The notes under the pieces: generated by a model
Database searches by the model: none
Seen by the model: the letters and a program-made list of their open reading frames with translations, nothing else
Told to the model about the DNA's origin: nothing
Shown here: in pieces, positions 1-8,099 of the stretch
How positions within the stretch are numbered: the first letter of the stretch is position 1
Layout: each line of letters begins with the position of its first letter
From: a candidate division LCP-89 bacterium B3_LCP
GTDB lineage: Bacteria; Electryoneota; B3-LCP
DNA: 64,000 nt
Assembly: GCA_005223185.1 (NCBI GenBank)
Contig: NJBN01000009.1
Location: forward strand, 65,321 to 129,320
Direction of reading: 5' to 3'
Translations under genes and position numbers: made by a program

Positions 1-1
1 T

Positions 2-1453
2 CCTAATAGGAATGGGTTGGATTATTGGTGTTACGTTGACCGAAATCGAGGAGTAGCGTTACATACATATCCTAATCATCTAGTTACTGGAAAACCTCTA
101 TCGCATGGTTGCATAAGGCTTGAGAAACCGACTGCCAAGAAGATTTTCTGTGGGGCGATTGAAAGCAAGACAATAGTACAAGTAAAAGGCTTAGCTAAGC
201 CTAAGTGTAGCGACGAGGACCTTAAAGATGAATGGAGATCGGATTTTAGCAAAGCTGGTGCTGCAACAGATGGTGAGGATACGTCACTTGTAATGGTGCA
301 GGAAGCCATGGGTTACCGAAGTATAGAAGAACTTAAAGAAGCGGTGTCTAAAGTGAGTGATGTTACGTCCGTTATACCGCGCTGCTTGGCTCCAACGGCC
401 ACTCCGGCTGCTCCACTAGCTGAAATTCCGACGAAGATTATAGAATCACAGGGCCTCGATAGCTACCTGAAACAATTCGAAACTGAACTTAAGAGCCTGG
501 GCGGCTATATCTTAAAATATGAACAGGCCTATCAGTTTGCGTTAAAATGGGGGAAGAAACTCTGGTATAAAGCTCGAAAATTGCTTAAAAAAGAGGGTTC
601 CACGTACGATGACCGCCCTCTTTATTGGACCAGAAAACAAATGATTGAAAAGTTTCGCCAGTGGCGGCCTGTAAAGTTTGTCCTAACCGAAACTACTCAG
701 AAAAAAGTGATAGATATCTTTGACTCGGCTTCTCGAGGAATGACGACCGCCGAATTTATTGACAAAGCTAAGTCGGTAAAAAAGATCCTGGTTAGTGGTT
801 TCGATCCCTTTGCACTCAGCGACGATGTCCGGAAGAGCAATCTATCGGGTGCCGCTGCAATCGCGCTAGACCATGAATTAATAACTAAAGGGAAAATAAG
901 TGCTAGAATTCAGGGGGTGGTCTTCCCTGTTAGTGAGCGGTTTTTTGATGCCGGGAAGGCAGAAACTTTCTTCCGTCCCTTCCTGGAGGGTGAGGATCGC
1001 GCGGATATGGTAATAGCAATGGGGATGGGAGCAGAAAGTGAGTTTGAAGTTGAGAAGCAGGCTACGAAACCGCGGAGTTCGGCCGGTTCATTAGGATTAC
1101 CGGGGCAGACTACGGGTGGTAGTAGTACATTCCCAACCACTCTGGGAACCACTTTACCCAATGTTGAGGAAGCAATGGGAAGGTCCTGGCCAGGTAGTGA
1201 AGAAATGAGTGCCGGTTCATATTTATGTAATGAAATATTTTATCGCGTTCTCCTGATTGGCAAGCAGATCGAAGAAGGAAACACGGGGGAATCGAAAGTT
1301 GAGGTCTCCCCTGTGGGATTTCTGCACACCCCATTACTACAACCGCCCGAAGGTTCCGAGATCACTAGTGACAAATTTGAGAAAGACCGCAAAAATATAG
1401 TTAATAAAATTAAAGAGATATTAACAGCCTGGTTGCCACATTTAGAGACTTAA
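2..1453 (+). CDS. L,D-transpeptidase (YkuD) fused to pyroglutamyl-peptidase-like domain, 5' partial
   Basis: The frame is open to the left edge of the window, so the N-terminus is missing; a TTG at 17 is the first possible start but falls inside the transpeptidase domain. Counting from that TTG, residues 28-36 read LSHGCIRLE, the catalytic Ser-His-Gly-Cys-x-Arg motif of YkuD L,D-transpeptidases, which cross-link or trim peptidoglycan. After a helical linker, residues 256-266 (KILVSGFDPF) resemble the start of peptidase C15; E346, C404 in SYLCNEIFY and H437 in GFLHTPL match the Glu-Cys-His triad of pyroglutamyl peptidase I. Two catalytic domains of unrelated fold in one protein is unusual. It lies 78 bases before two DUF4157 cargo genes on the same strand, so I infer a cargo or toxin role. 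Whether a DUF4157 half lies upstream cannot be seen here. Confidence 0.75.
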   Translation, partial: PNRNGLDYWCYVDRNRGVALHTYPNHLVTGKPLSHGCIRLEKPTAKKIFCGAIESKTIVQVKGLAKPKCSDEDLKDEWRSDFSKAGAATDGEDTSLVMVQEAMGYRSIEELKEAVSKVSDVTSVIPRCLAPTATPAAPLAEIPTKIIESQGLDSYLKQFETELKSLGGYILKYEQAYQFALKWGKKLWYKARKLLKKEGSTYDDRPLYWTRKQMIEKFRQWRPVKFVLTETTQKKVIDIFDSASRGMTTAEFIDKAKSVKKILVSGFDPFALSDDVRKSNLSGAAAIALDHELITKGKISARIQGVVFPVSERFFDAGKAETFFRPFLEGEDRADMVIAMGMGAESEFEVEKQATKPRSSAGSLGLPGQTTGGSSTFPTTLGTTLPNVEEAMGRSWPGSEEMSAGSYLCNEIFYRVLLIGKQIEEGNTGESKVEVSPVGFLHTPLLQPPEGSEITSDKFEKDRKNIVNKIKEILTAWLPHLET

Positions 1454-1531
1454 GTTATGAAAGTAACCAGCTGGGCTTTAACTTGCAAACTCAGCATATC
1501 ATGATTTTCCGACGCCAATTATGTTTAGGCT

Positions 1532-3079
1532 ATGAAGACACATACTTTCAAACAAAAACGCACTTATCTAAAGCATCAGACTGGAAATCCTGACTGCAGT
1601 AAGGTCACATCTCATCAATCTCAGATCCGCTCAATCCTCCGTCCGCAATCTATCCAAACCAAGCTCACCATCGGTTCCCCCAATGACCAGTATGAACAGG
1701 AAGCTGACCGCGTCGCCGACCAGATCGTGCGCATGCCTGAACCCATGCTTCAGAAACAGCCTCTGGAGGAGGAAGAGGAGGAGCTCCAGACCAAACCCAT
1801 CGCCGATCAGATAACCCCGATGGTTCAAAGGCAGATAGAGGAGGAGGAAGAAGAAGAGCTCATCCAGCCTGATCGGTTACCGATAATTCAGAGACAGGAA
1901 GAAGAAGAGGAGGAAATAGTCCAGACTCTGCAGAGACAATGCGATGAGGAAGAGTGCCCCATCCAAACTCAGCAGGAGACAAGCCACACCTCAGAAGTAA
2001 CTCCCAATCTCGCCTCACAAATACAAGCAATCCGAAGTGGCGGCAGATCCTTACCACAACCCTGCCGCAACTATTTCGAACCCCGCTTCGGCCGCGATTT
2101 CAGCGATGTCCATATTCACACCGATTCTAAAGCCGACGACGTAGCCAAATCAATAAATGCCAAAGCATTTACTTTAGGACAAGACGTCTTCTTCGGATCG
2201 GGCCAGTTCGCACCCGGAACAGAAGGGACGAAGAAGCTGTTGGCGCATGAGTTGACGCATGTGGTGCAGCAGGGGGATGCATCAATGGTGCACAAATTCA
2301 AATCACTAGTGAACTCTATTAGTTCTTCACAAAATGTGATTTATAGAAGTAGCAATCAAGGAGATATTGTTATTAATAGTATTACATTTGATGGGAAGCA
2401 GGTGAGTCTTTCAGGTACTAAAAGTTACTCAGCAAAGGCAGTTTCAGGCCTCTTGCCTAATCATTCTAAAGCGAAGAACACTGACTATACTCAACCGCAA
2501 TATCAGAATTTGCCAGACAAAGGACCAATCCGTGAAGGTAAGTACTATATAAAGCCATCCGATGTTCAGTGTAATAAAAAATCAAACCGAATTAAATGCA
2601 GTAAAATTGTTAAGTTCAATACTACAGCTTGGGGAAACTACCGTACAGGATTAGATGAATCTTTCTTTACAAAAGTTGGTCGTCACTTATTAACTAAGCG
2701 GACAGGTGGCTTTTGGCTACATCAAGATGCAAATCATAACGGTACAGCAGGCTGTATTGGTATATGGAATACAAATGACAACGAAGAAATCCATCATCTT
2801 ATAAGCCATAGTAAGACAGATGATATTTCCGTGCATGTAAATTATCCTAAATACAAAGCAAAAGCTAGCGGAAGCACGATCATCAACTACCCCAATGTTC
2901 ATTTAGTAAGAATTCCAAAAGAATGGCGCACAACTCGCATTGCTAGAATAAGTAAAGGAACAGAGGTTGTGATTATTACAGAGAGCGATACTTGGACGAA
3001 GATCAGAGTCTTAACTGGCCCCTATATTGGTGAATCAGGATGGGTCATGAATCAGTTCCTCACTACAGCTCAATATTAA
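1532..3079 (+). CDS. eCIS-core (DUF4157) protein with L,D-transpeptidase-like and SH3 C-terminus
   Basis: A 515-residue protein. Residues 31-70 are a leader (IRSILRPQSIQTKLTIGSP) shared with the next gene. Residues 75-145 hold about four copies of a short unit of the form QRQ-EEEEEE-IQT. Residues 165-247 are the DUF4157 'eCIS core' with the zinc-peptidase-like motif HELTH (239-243). The C-terminal half differs from its neighbour: GPIREGKYYI (331-340), H397 in WLHQD and C408 in TAGCIGI resemble DUF2778/Tlde1-type L,D-transpeptidase-like enzymes that act on peptidoglycan peptides, and residues 455-513 look like a bacterial SH3 domain, often a wall-binding module. DUF4157 proteins are known as cargo or processing partners of extracellular contractile injection systems; that role is inferred here. 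No clear ribosome binding site precedes the ATG. It is probably co-transcribed with the next gene, 28 bases away. Confidence 0.82.
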   Translation: MKTHTFKQKRTYLKHQTGNPDCSKVTSHQSQIRSILRPQSIQTKLTIGSPNDQYEQEADRVADQIVRMPEPMLQKQPLEEEEEELQTKPIADQITPMVQRQIEEEEEEELIQPDRLPIIQRQEEEEEEIVQTLQRQCDEEECPIQTQQETSHTSEVTPNLASQIQAIRSGGRSLPQPCRNYFEPRFGRDFSDVHIHTDSKADDVAKSINAKAFTLGQDVFFGSGQFAPGTEGTKKLLAHELTHVVQQGDASMVHKFKSLVNSISSSQNVIYRSSNQGDIVINSITFDGKQVSLSGTKSYSAKAVSGLLPNHSKAKNTDYTQPQYQNLPDKGPIREGKYYIKPSDVQCNKKSNRIKCSKIVKFNTTAWGNYRTGLDESFFTKVGRHLLTKRTGGFWLHQDANHNGTAGCIGIWNTNDNEEIHHLISHSKTDDISVHVNYPKYKAKASGSTIINYPNVHLVRIPKEWRTTRIARISKGTEVVIITESDTWTKIRVLTGPYIGESGWVMNQFLTTAQY

Positions 3080-3107
3080 ATCGTTACTTAATAATGGGTT
3101 TTAGACA

Positions 3108-4649
3108 ATGAGAACATATGCAAATAAATGTCCCCAAAGCATCAGTCTTTTCTATTATACCCCTTCTTCCAATACTTCCTCAGCAGGAATCCGCCAAATC
3201 CTCCGCCCTCACTCAATCCAAACTAAGCTCACCATCGGATCGCCCAACGACCAGTACGAACGGGAAGCTGACCGCGTCGCCGACCAGATCGTGCGTATGC
3301 CTGATCCTGCTATACAGCGGCAGGAGGAGGAAGAAGAGGAGATCCAGACCAAACCCATCGCCGATCAGATAACGCCGCTGGTTCAAAGGCAGGTTGAAGA
3401 AGAGGAGGAAGAGCTCATCCAGACGGTTCAGAGACAATGTGAAGAGGAAGAGTGCCCTATTCAAACTCAACCCGCTGCAAACCGCACCTCAGAAGTAACC
3501 CCCAGTCTCGCCTCCCAAATACAAACCATCCGCTCTGGCGGCAGACCTTTACCCGAACCCTGCCGCAATTATTTTGAACCCCGTTTCGGCCGCGATTTCA
3601 GCGATGTCCATATTCACACTGATTCCAAAGCCGCCGACGTAGCCAAATCAGTGAATTCCAAGGCATTTACCCTGGGAAAAGACATCTTCTTCGGATCCGG
3701 TCAGTTCGCACCCGGAACGGACGGCACAGAGCGGCTGCTTGCGCATGAGTTAACGCATGTGGTGCAGCAGAGAAGGTCTACTTTAGTTCGAGCGAATTTC
3801 ATCCAGAGGGAAACGCTTATGATCCATTCTGAGCGTCCTAATCCCCCAAGCACAACCGCAGGCCATGCCTTTTTAACTTTAGTAGATGCCCATGGAAACC
3901 GTATAACGCGTGGCTTTTGGGCTGCTTGCACTAGGTGTGCAACTATGGGTCTTTGTTCAGACACTGAACTTCTCGGAACATTAATTACAAGTGTCGCCGG
4001 TCGTGTATGCAATGACGGTAATGCGCAAACCGATGACACAGTGAGTTATACCATAAATTCTAGGCAGTATAGACAAATACACAGTTATATATCGAATGCT
4101 GAACGGAACCCGCCCAGATATTGGCTTCCCAACTTCGCTTGTGTTGACTTCGTACTTGAAGCGGCCAGAGTTGGTGAAATATCCATTCCCGATGCTTACT
4201 TTAGCGGTATATCTGAACCCATCGAACTATCGCGTTACATACAGGATGAGCTAAATGTACGGGAGTCCACGCGATTATTCGACGCAGGATTCTCTTTGAG
4301 TCGTTCAAGTGGAAGTGGTCCGATTAACCTGACAGCGGATGCGCATTTTGAAGTTTTGCCGCCTTCGAGGCGGGCAGGAGCCGTCGGATACAGATGGATC
4401 ATAGCGGATGATGCGGATAATCGTTACTTGATGATGGGTTCCCGGGGCTCGGTCTTTCGGTATTCTACTCAAAACAACGCACACATACCGTCTGGAACAC
4501 GTGCATTATTAAGACAAAGGAACGTTACCAGTGCAACCGTTCTTTGCAGAGTTCAGGGTTCTAGCCTGTTGAGCCATGTTGGACCTATTAGCTATCGCCC
4601 TAGCCGGAGAGAAGTAGTTTTACGCTTGCCTGTCACATTCGTTCAATAA
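3108..4649 (+). CDS. eCIS-core (DUF4157) protein with NlpC/P60-like C-terminus
   Basis: A 513-residue paralogue of the preceding gene. The leader, acidic repeats (about three units, residues 68-120) and DUF4157 core with HELTH (213-217) are close copies at both protein and DNA level. The similarity stops just after the VVQQ of the core. The new C-terminus has GHAFLTLVD (H253), a long insert with several cysteines, then NPPRYWLPNFACVDFV (C345). A His before a Cys in this setting is the order of circularly permuted NlpC/P60 or papain-like peptidases, several of which are amidase toxins of interbacterial systems. About 130 further residues match nothing I recognise. The switch of C-terminus behind a constant N-terminus is typical of polymorphic toxins. 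The enzyme class is inference from motif order only. Confidence 0.78.
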   Translation: MRTYANKCPQSISLFYYTPSSNTSSAGIRQILRPHSIQTKLTIGSPNDQYEREADRVADQIVRMPDPAIQRQEEEEEEIQTKPIADQITPLVQRQVEEEEEELIQTVQRQCEEEECPIQTQPAANRTSEVTPSLASQIQTIRSGGRPLPEPCRNYFEPRFGRDFSDVHIHTDSKAADVAKSVNSKAFTLGKDIFFGSGQFAPGTDGTERLLAHELTHVVQQRRSTLVRANFIQRETLMIHSERPNPPSTTAGHAFLTLVDAHGNRITRGFWAACTRCATMGLCSDTELLGTLITSVAGRVCNDGNAQTDDTVSYTINSRQYRQIHSYISNAERNPPRYWLPNFACVDFVLEAARVGEISIPDAYFSGISEPIELSRYIQDELNVRESTRLFDAGFSLSRSSGSGPINLTADAHFEVLPPSRRAGAVGYRWIIADDADNRYLMMGSRGSVFRYSTQNNAHIPSGTRALLRQRNVTSATVLCRVQGSSLLSHVGPISYRPSRREVVLRLPVTFVQ

Positions 4650-4825
4650 CTTAGAATTTAATTAAATGTGCAAAAGGGTATCTGGACTACTAACTACAAT
4701 AATTAACTTGTTAGCTTAGATATGAATAAGCAGACAAATGCCATTATTGTGATGGTGGATGGAGAAAACGTTCCATAATACAAGCCAATAATCATCCGCA
4801 GCAAGGAGAAATCACTACGAATAAT

Positions 4826-5463
4826 TTGGCTGTAAAACACAGATACAAAGCTTGTAGAGACACGAGAGGTTTATTTCCCAGTATTAGACATACTAGTGTA
4901 ACTGCAGTACCTTATCCATCCCAAATCCGCCGCATCCTCCGCCCGCAAACCGCATTGGAAAACATAGCTAAACCGCGATTCTCCCCCGGCGCTAGAACCG
5001 ATTGTGATGTGAATCCTCATCCCGAAGACATCACGGCCATGCAATTGGGAAAGAGCTTTAGGACAGTTGGTACAGGCAATCCAGAGATTACTATTCTGGA
5101 TAAAGCCAGGCAAAAAAAATATCCTTGTCTCTTTAAAGCTATTTTTCGCCACGAGGAGAAGCACGTTGCGAATATTGCAGCTAATTGCAAGAGGTTTAAA
5201 AAATGCGTTGACGAGAATAGTTCAAAATCCTGTGGATTTTCGGGGAACCTCACATTTCATACGAAGATTTTGTTACTTGTTACAATACCCATCACGGAGG
5301 AAATACGGGTGATTGTATCAAAGATGAGCAGTCCGCTTATGAGGCTGGCATTAAGAAGGCAAAGTCTCTACTAACAGACCCAAAGTGCGTAGCAGAAAAA
5401 GCGCTCATAGTAGCAAATATTAAACAGTGGGAAAAATACAAGAAAAAACCACCCAACTGCTGA
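4826..5463 (+). pseudogene. Frameshifted HExxH cargo-like gene with vestigial eCIS leader
   Basis: The first frame (TTG at 4826, with AAGGAG at 4804-4809 rather far upstream) encodes PSQIRRILRPQ, the same leader motif as the two preceding proteins, but lacks the acidic repeats and the DUF4157 core. It then continues with a cysteine-rich region containing HEEKH, a zinc-peptidase-type HExxH motif. Around 5235-5245, at a TTTT/GGGG run, the coherent reading passes to another frame: it goes on as FGEPHISYEDFVTCYNT and runs to a TGA at 5461-5463, with evenly spaced cysteines and no internal stop. One missing T would rejoin both parts into a protein of about 212 residues. Either the gene is recently broken, the read has an indel error, or the frameshift is programmed. 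The uncorrected frame ends at 5374 with an unrelated tail. Confidence 0.6.
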
Positions 5464-5591
5464 CAATTGTGTCAAATCATGTCCAATCTATGTGCATTAG
5501 TAATTGGGCAGTAAACGGCTCATTACAAATATTAAAGAATGTCACTTCTGAAATATCAATTAAATGTAGGTACAATTAGGAGGAATTGAAA

Positions 5592-7082
5592 ATGAAAGAA
5601 CTCGATCTTATACAAGGTAAAGTAGTTGAATCCAACGTGCTGCGGATTCAGGAGAGATTGATCCATTGCTGGACTAATGCGATGCAAGCGGCTATAACGC
5701 CTCAACCACTTGACCTGAGCCAGAATATGGGGGAAATTGTAGAAGTGAGCGGGCATCTTCACGGCGATCTTTGGGAAGCACACTTCGAAAAAGTCGTCTC
5801 TCAGGAAGGTTTCCAAGAAATCACAGGAATAGTCGTTGGACCGAATGAAATCGAAGGACCGGATGGAATTGTTGTTTGCTACAGACACGGAATGGCCGAG
5901 TCTTGGTATGGTCCGTTGAACCTGTTCGAGTATATGGGTAAGACCATCACAGTCGCTGGTGAGTTACGAAACGGTGAACTCTATAGAGCTTATATCGTCA
6001 AAGTACCAGCGCCGGAGGTTACGATGGATCCAGCTAAAGAGGCTGAAAACCTCAATGACCTATTGCGTATCCGAGAGGCAAACAGGGAGAAAATTGAAGC
6101 GGTTAATGGTAATCTTGGTACTGCTCTTGGCTTTAAATGGACAAGCGGACAGAAAACAGACCATCCTTCCGTTATAATTTTTGTACCCCAGAAGACAGCA
6201 TCTTTGTTAGTACCAGATGCTGAAAAGGCACCGGAAACACTGGAAACAGAGGACGGCAAGTGGTGCTTCACAGACGTTGTCACTGGTGGAAAAACGGAAG
6301 AACTCGAATCAATTGTCCCACCTGAGATTAGTGAGCAGAATAAAATGATAGTACAGGAACTCAAATCAGGCCAAATTGGACTTATAGGTGGAATTCAACT
6401 TGCTGCCTACGTAAATGGTGATAATCAGCGTGGTTATGTTGGTACAGCCGGAATTGCTGTGCGGCACCGAGAAACCCAAAAGAAGGGCTTCTTGACAAAC
6501 CAACACGTTGCTGATGCTCCTGGTCGTTATATTTACCACCCCTGGCACAATAATTTCTACATCGGTATGACCTATAGCGGGCGAGAGTACGAGGAGGACG
6601 AAACTTGGTATGACGGCACCATCGACGAGGAGAATTCACGCGTACGGTGTGATTGTGGATTTGTGGCTGTGAGTGAATATCTGGAACCTTACCTTAGACC
6701 GGGACTCCATGCCATCGGCGACACGGGAGAATTGCTCAGAATCAATCCCGATTCGATGGACATAATCGATCAAAAGGTTATCAGCATCGGACGAACACGG
6801 GGTGTACAACGAGGTACCATTGTTGCTTATGCGTATGAATACTATGATGATGAATACAGTTTATACACTGACCTGTTAATCATTGGAGAAGATGGAAAGG
6901 CTTTTTCTTGGAAAGGTGATAGCGGAAAGATTATCGTGACCGATGACGAGAATCACCGTCCAGTTGCCTTGCTCTGGGGCGGGTGGCAAGAACGTCTTCG
7001 CCATGGAGGAGAACAAGAAATCTGGACCTATGCTATAGACTTAAGAAAAGTGCTTGACATTTTAGATTTGGAACTCCTTTAA
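5592..7082 (+). CDS. Trypsin-like serine protease with duplicated N-terminal domain
   Basis: ATG at 5592 is preceded by AGGAGG at 5578-5583, so it is preferred to the in-frame TTG at 5586; the product has 496 residues. The C-terminal half has the marks of a chymotrypsin-fold peptidase: H305 in FLTNQHVAD, D354 in RCDCGFVAV and S444 in WKGDSGKII, followed by a ALLWGG strand typical of the fold. The N-terminal part contains two related segments, MGEIVEVSGHLHGDLWEAH near 46 and MGKTITVAGELRNGELYRA near 115, which look like small beta-barrel (OB-like) repeats. There is no signal peptide, so it is either cytoplasmic or exported by another route. It is the last gene of the cargo-like row. Substrate unknown; a processing protease for the neighbouring proteins is only a guess. 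Confidence 0.75.
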   Translation: MKELDLIQGKVVESNVLRIQERLIHCWTNAMQAAITPQPLDLSQNMGEIVEVSGHLHGDLWEAHFEKVVSQEGFQEITGIVVGPNEIEGPDGIVVCYRHGMAESWYGPLNLFEYMGKTITVAGELRNGELYRAYIVKVPAPEVTMDPAKEAENLNDLLRIREANREKIEAVNGNLGTALGFKWTSGQKTDHPSVIIFVPQKTASLLVPDAEKAPETLETEDGKWCFTDVVTGGKTEELESIVPPEISEQNKMIVQELKSGQIGLIGGIQLAAYVNGDNQRGYVGTAGIAVRHRETQKKGFLTNQHVADAPGRYIYHPWHNNFYIGMTYSGREYEEDETWYDGTIDEENSRVRCDCGFVAVSEYLEPYLRPGLHAIGDTGELLRINPDSMDIIDQKVISIGRTRGVQRGTIVAYAYEYYDDEYSLYTDLLIIGEDGKAFSWKGDSGKIIVTDDENHRPVALLWGGWQERLRHGGEQEIWTYAIDLRKVLDILDLELL

Positions 7083-7130
7083 TAGAGTGATGCAGCAAGA
7101 ATAGTAACTGTAAATATAGGCTTTCACCTC

Positions 7131-7180
7131 GTGCACCCAGCGGGACTCGAACTCACAACCAACGGCTTGGAAGGCCAGTG
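7131..7180 (-). pseudogene. 3' fragment of a tRNA (anticodon loop reads Gly-TCC)
   Basis: Read on the minus strand this is the anticodon loop (CTTCCAA), T-arm with TTCGAGT and an acceptor 3' strand of a tRNA. The 5' half is absent, with unrelated AT-rich DNA in its place. The T-stem has mismatches. The terminal 29 bases (7131-7159) match the 3' end of the intact tRNA-Lys at 13032-13105 with three differences, including ten identical acceptor bases (GTGCACCCAG on the plus strand). Such orphan 3' ends are usual at integration sites of mobile elements. Confidence 0.6.
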
Positions 7181-7416
7181 TTTTCATGCGAAAAAACCGA
7201 TAAAAACAGCCCTTTTGCAATACTTCTGCAATACCTTTAGAGGAAAAGAACCTGATTATTTTGCCTGAGGGAACCTTCCTAGAGACTCAGGAGGGCTGGG
7301 TTAACTCACACAATCAGTGTTAATTAATCCAGCTTCTTATTAATCCGTAAAAACATTCCACCACCATCACCCCTAGCTAAGAAATATCATTCGGTATGTT
7401 CAACCCAATATGGAAG
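7181..7416. other. Non-coding stretch with short direct and inverted repeats
   Basis: No credible gene. It contains two copies of TGCAATAC at 7216-7223 and 7227-7234, eleven bases apart, next to the tRNA fragment, and an inverted repeat CCTGAG (7264-7269) / CTCAGG (7286-7291). The direct repeats could be arm-type integrase sites left by an element, but this is only a suggestion. Confidence 0.4.
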
Positions 7417-7449
7417 TGTCGGATATTCGACAATAAACTGTCGGATATT
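7417..7449 (+). promoter_or_regulatory. Tandem operator-like repeat TGTCGGATATT
   Basis: TGTCGGATATT occurs exactly at 7417-7427 and 7439-7449. The 22-base period puts both copies on the same face of the helix, as for response-regulator sites. It lies about 225 bases before the FecR-like gene. The rest of the stretch to 7673 is AT-rich with no gene and no clear promoter. Confidence 0.4.
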
Positions 7450-7673
7450 TTACATTCAAGGAATTCGCTAAATACTCTTGGAGATAGACTATATAGACGT
7501 ATAAGCAATAAATACAACAGGTTTACTCATTATAATGATCAATTTTAACTTGTGATTTTTGGTACAATATTTGTTGTTTTTGTTAATATAATACTTTAAC
7601 TTTTCCATGCCGTCGGTACATCCGTGCCGGGCAGGATTGAAAGTTACACTAAAAAAAGCAAGGAGAGTGATCG

Positions 7674-8039
7674 ATGGCCAGTTTAGCAGAATTTGAAACC
7701 GCACCGACAGGAACGGTTTACCGTTCTAGCCAAGAAGGTGGTTGGACTGATGCAAGCGTGGGTGACAAGCTTTATGAGGGGTTCGAATCGAATAATACCC
7801 AGGGTAACAACTACCGGGTGAAGTTGTTTTCGAATGCGGAGATTTTTTTAAACAGCACTACTACAGTTTACATCAATAATCTAAGCGGAGTAGTTAAGTA
7901 TAGAGAGTCGGGTGGCGGTTGGGCGGAAGTTGGTGACCCGGGTTCCTATGAAGTGATGGCTGTTGCCACCAGGGATCAGAGTAGTGTATCACTTGGTTTA
8001 TTGGCTAGAGGTGGATATCGTCCGCCAGCTTGGGATTGA
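7674..8039 (+). CDS. Small beta-rich protein, FecR-like
   Basis: A 121-residue protein with a good ribosome binding site (AAGGAG at 7660-7665, nine bases or so from the ATG). I do not recognise it with confidence. The pattern GTVYRSSQEGGWTDASVGD ... LYEGF ... YRVKLFSNAEIFLNSTT resembles the FecR fold (a strand, a GGW turn, 'G..L..G', then 'v.L..ga.i.l...S'), and the segment GVVKYRESGGGWAEVGD repeats the same opening, suggesting an internal duplication. No signal peptide or membrane segment. It stands 60 bases before the membrane-sensor and kinase genes and could share their transcript; FecR proteins usually relay surface signals, but no sigma factor is nearby. Confidence 0.6.
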   Translation: MASLAEFETAPTGTVYRSSQEGGWTDASVGDKLYEGFESNNTQGNNYRVKLFSNAEIFLNSTTTVYINNLSGVVKYRESGGGWAEVGDPGSYEVMAVATRDQSSVSLGLLARGGYRPPAWD

Positions 8040-8099
8040 CAATAATCTGTTAAATAGCAACGGAGCGAGACTCTGATGAATATTATGTTGAGGTAGCGA

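Noticed and set aside
4722-4778. Short frame MNKQTNAIIVMVDGENVP
   Set aside because: Only 18 codons without a clear ribosome binding site; too little to call a gene or leader peptide.
5222-5463. Programmed frameshift in the HExxH gene
   Set aside because: There is a short TTTT/GGGG run but no classic slippery heptamer or stimulating stem that I can see; decay or a sequencing indel is simpler.
1-7082. Complete contractile injection system
   Set aside because: Only cargo-like proteins are present; no sheath, tube, spike, baseplate or AAA+ gene occurs in the window.
7216-7234. Possible start of a CRISPR-like array (two TGCAATAC copies)
   Set aside because: Only two copies of eight bases with a three-base gap; no spacers or cas genes.
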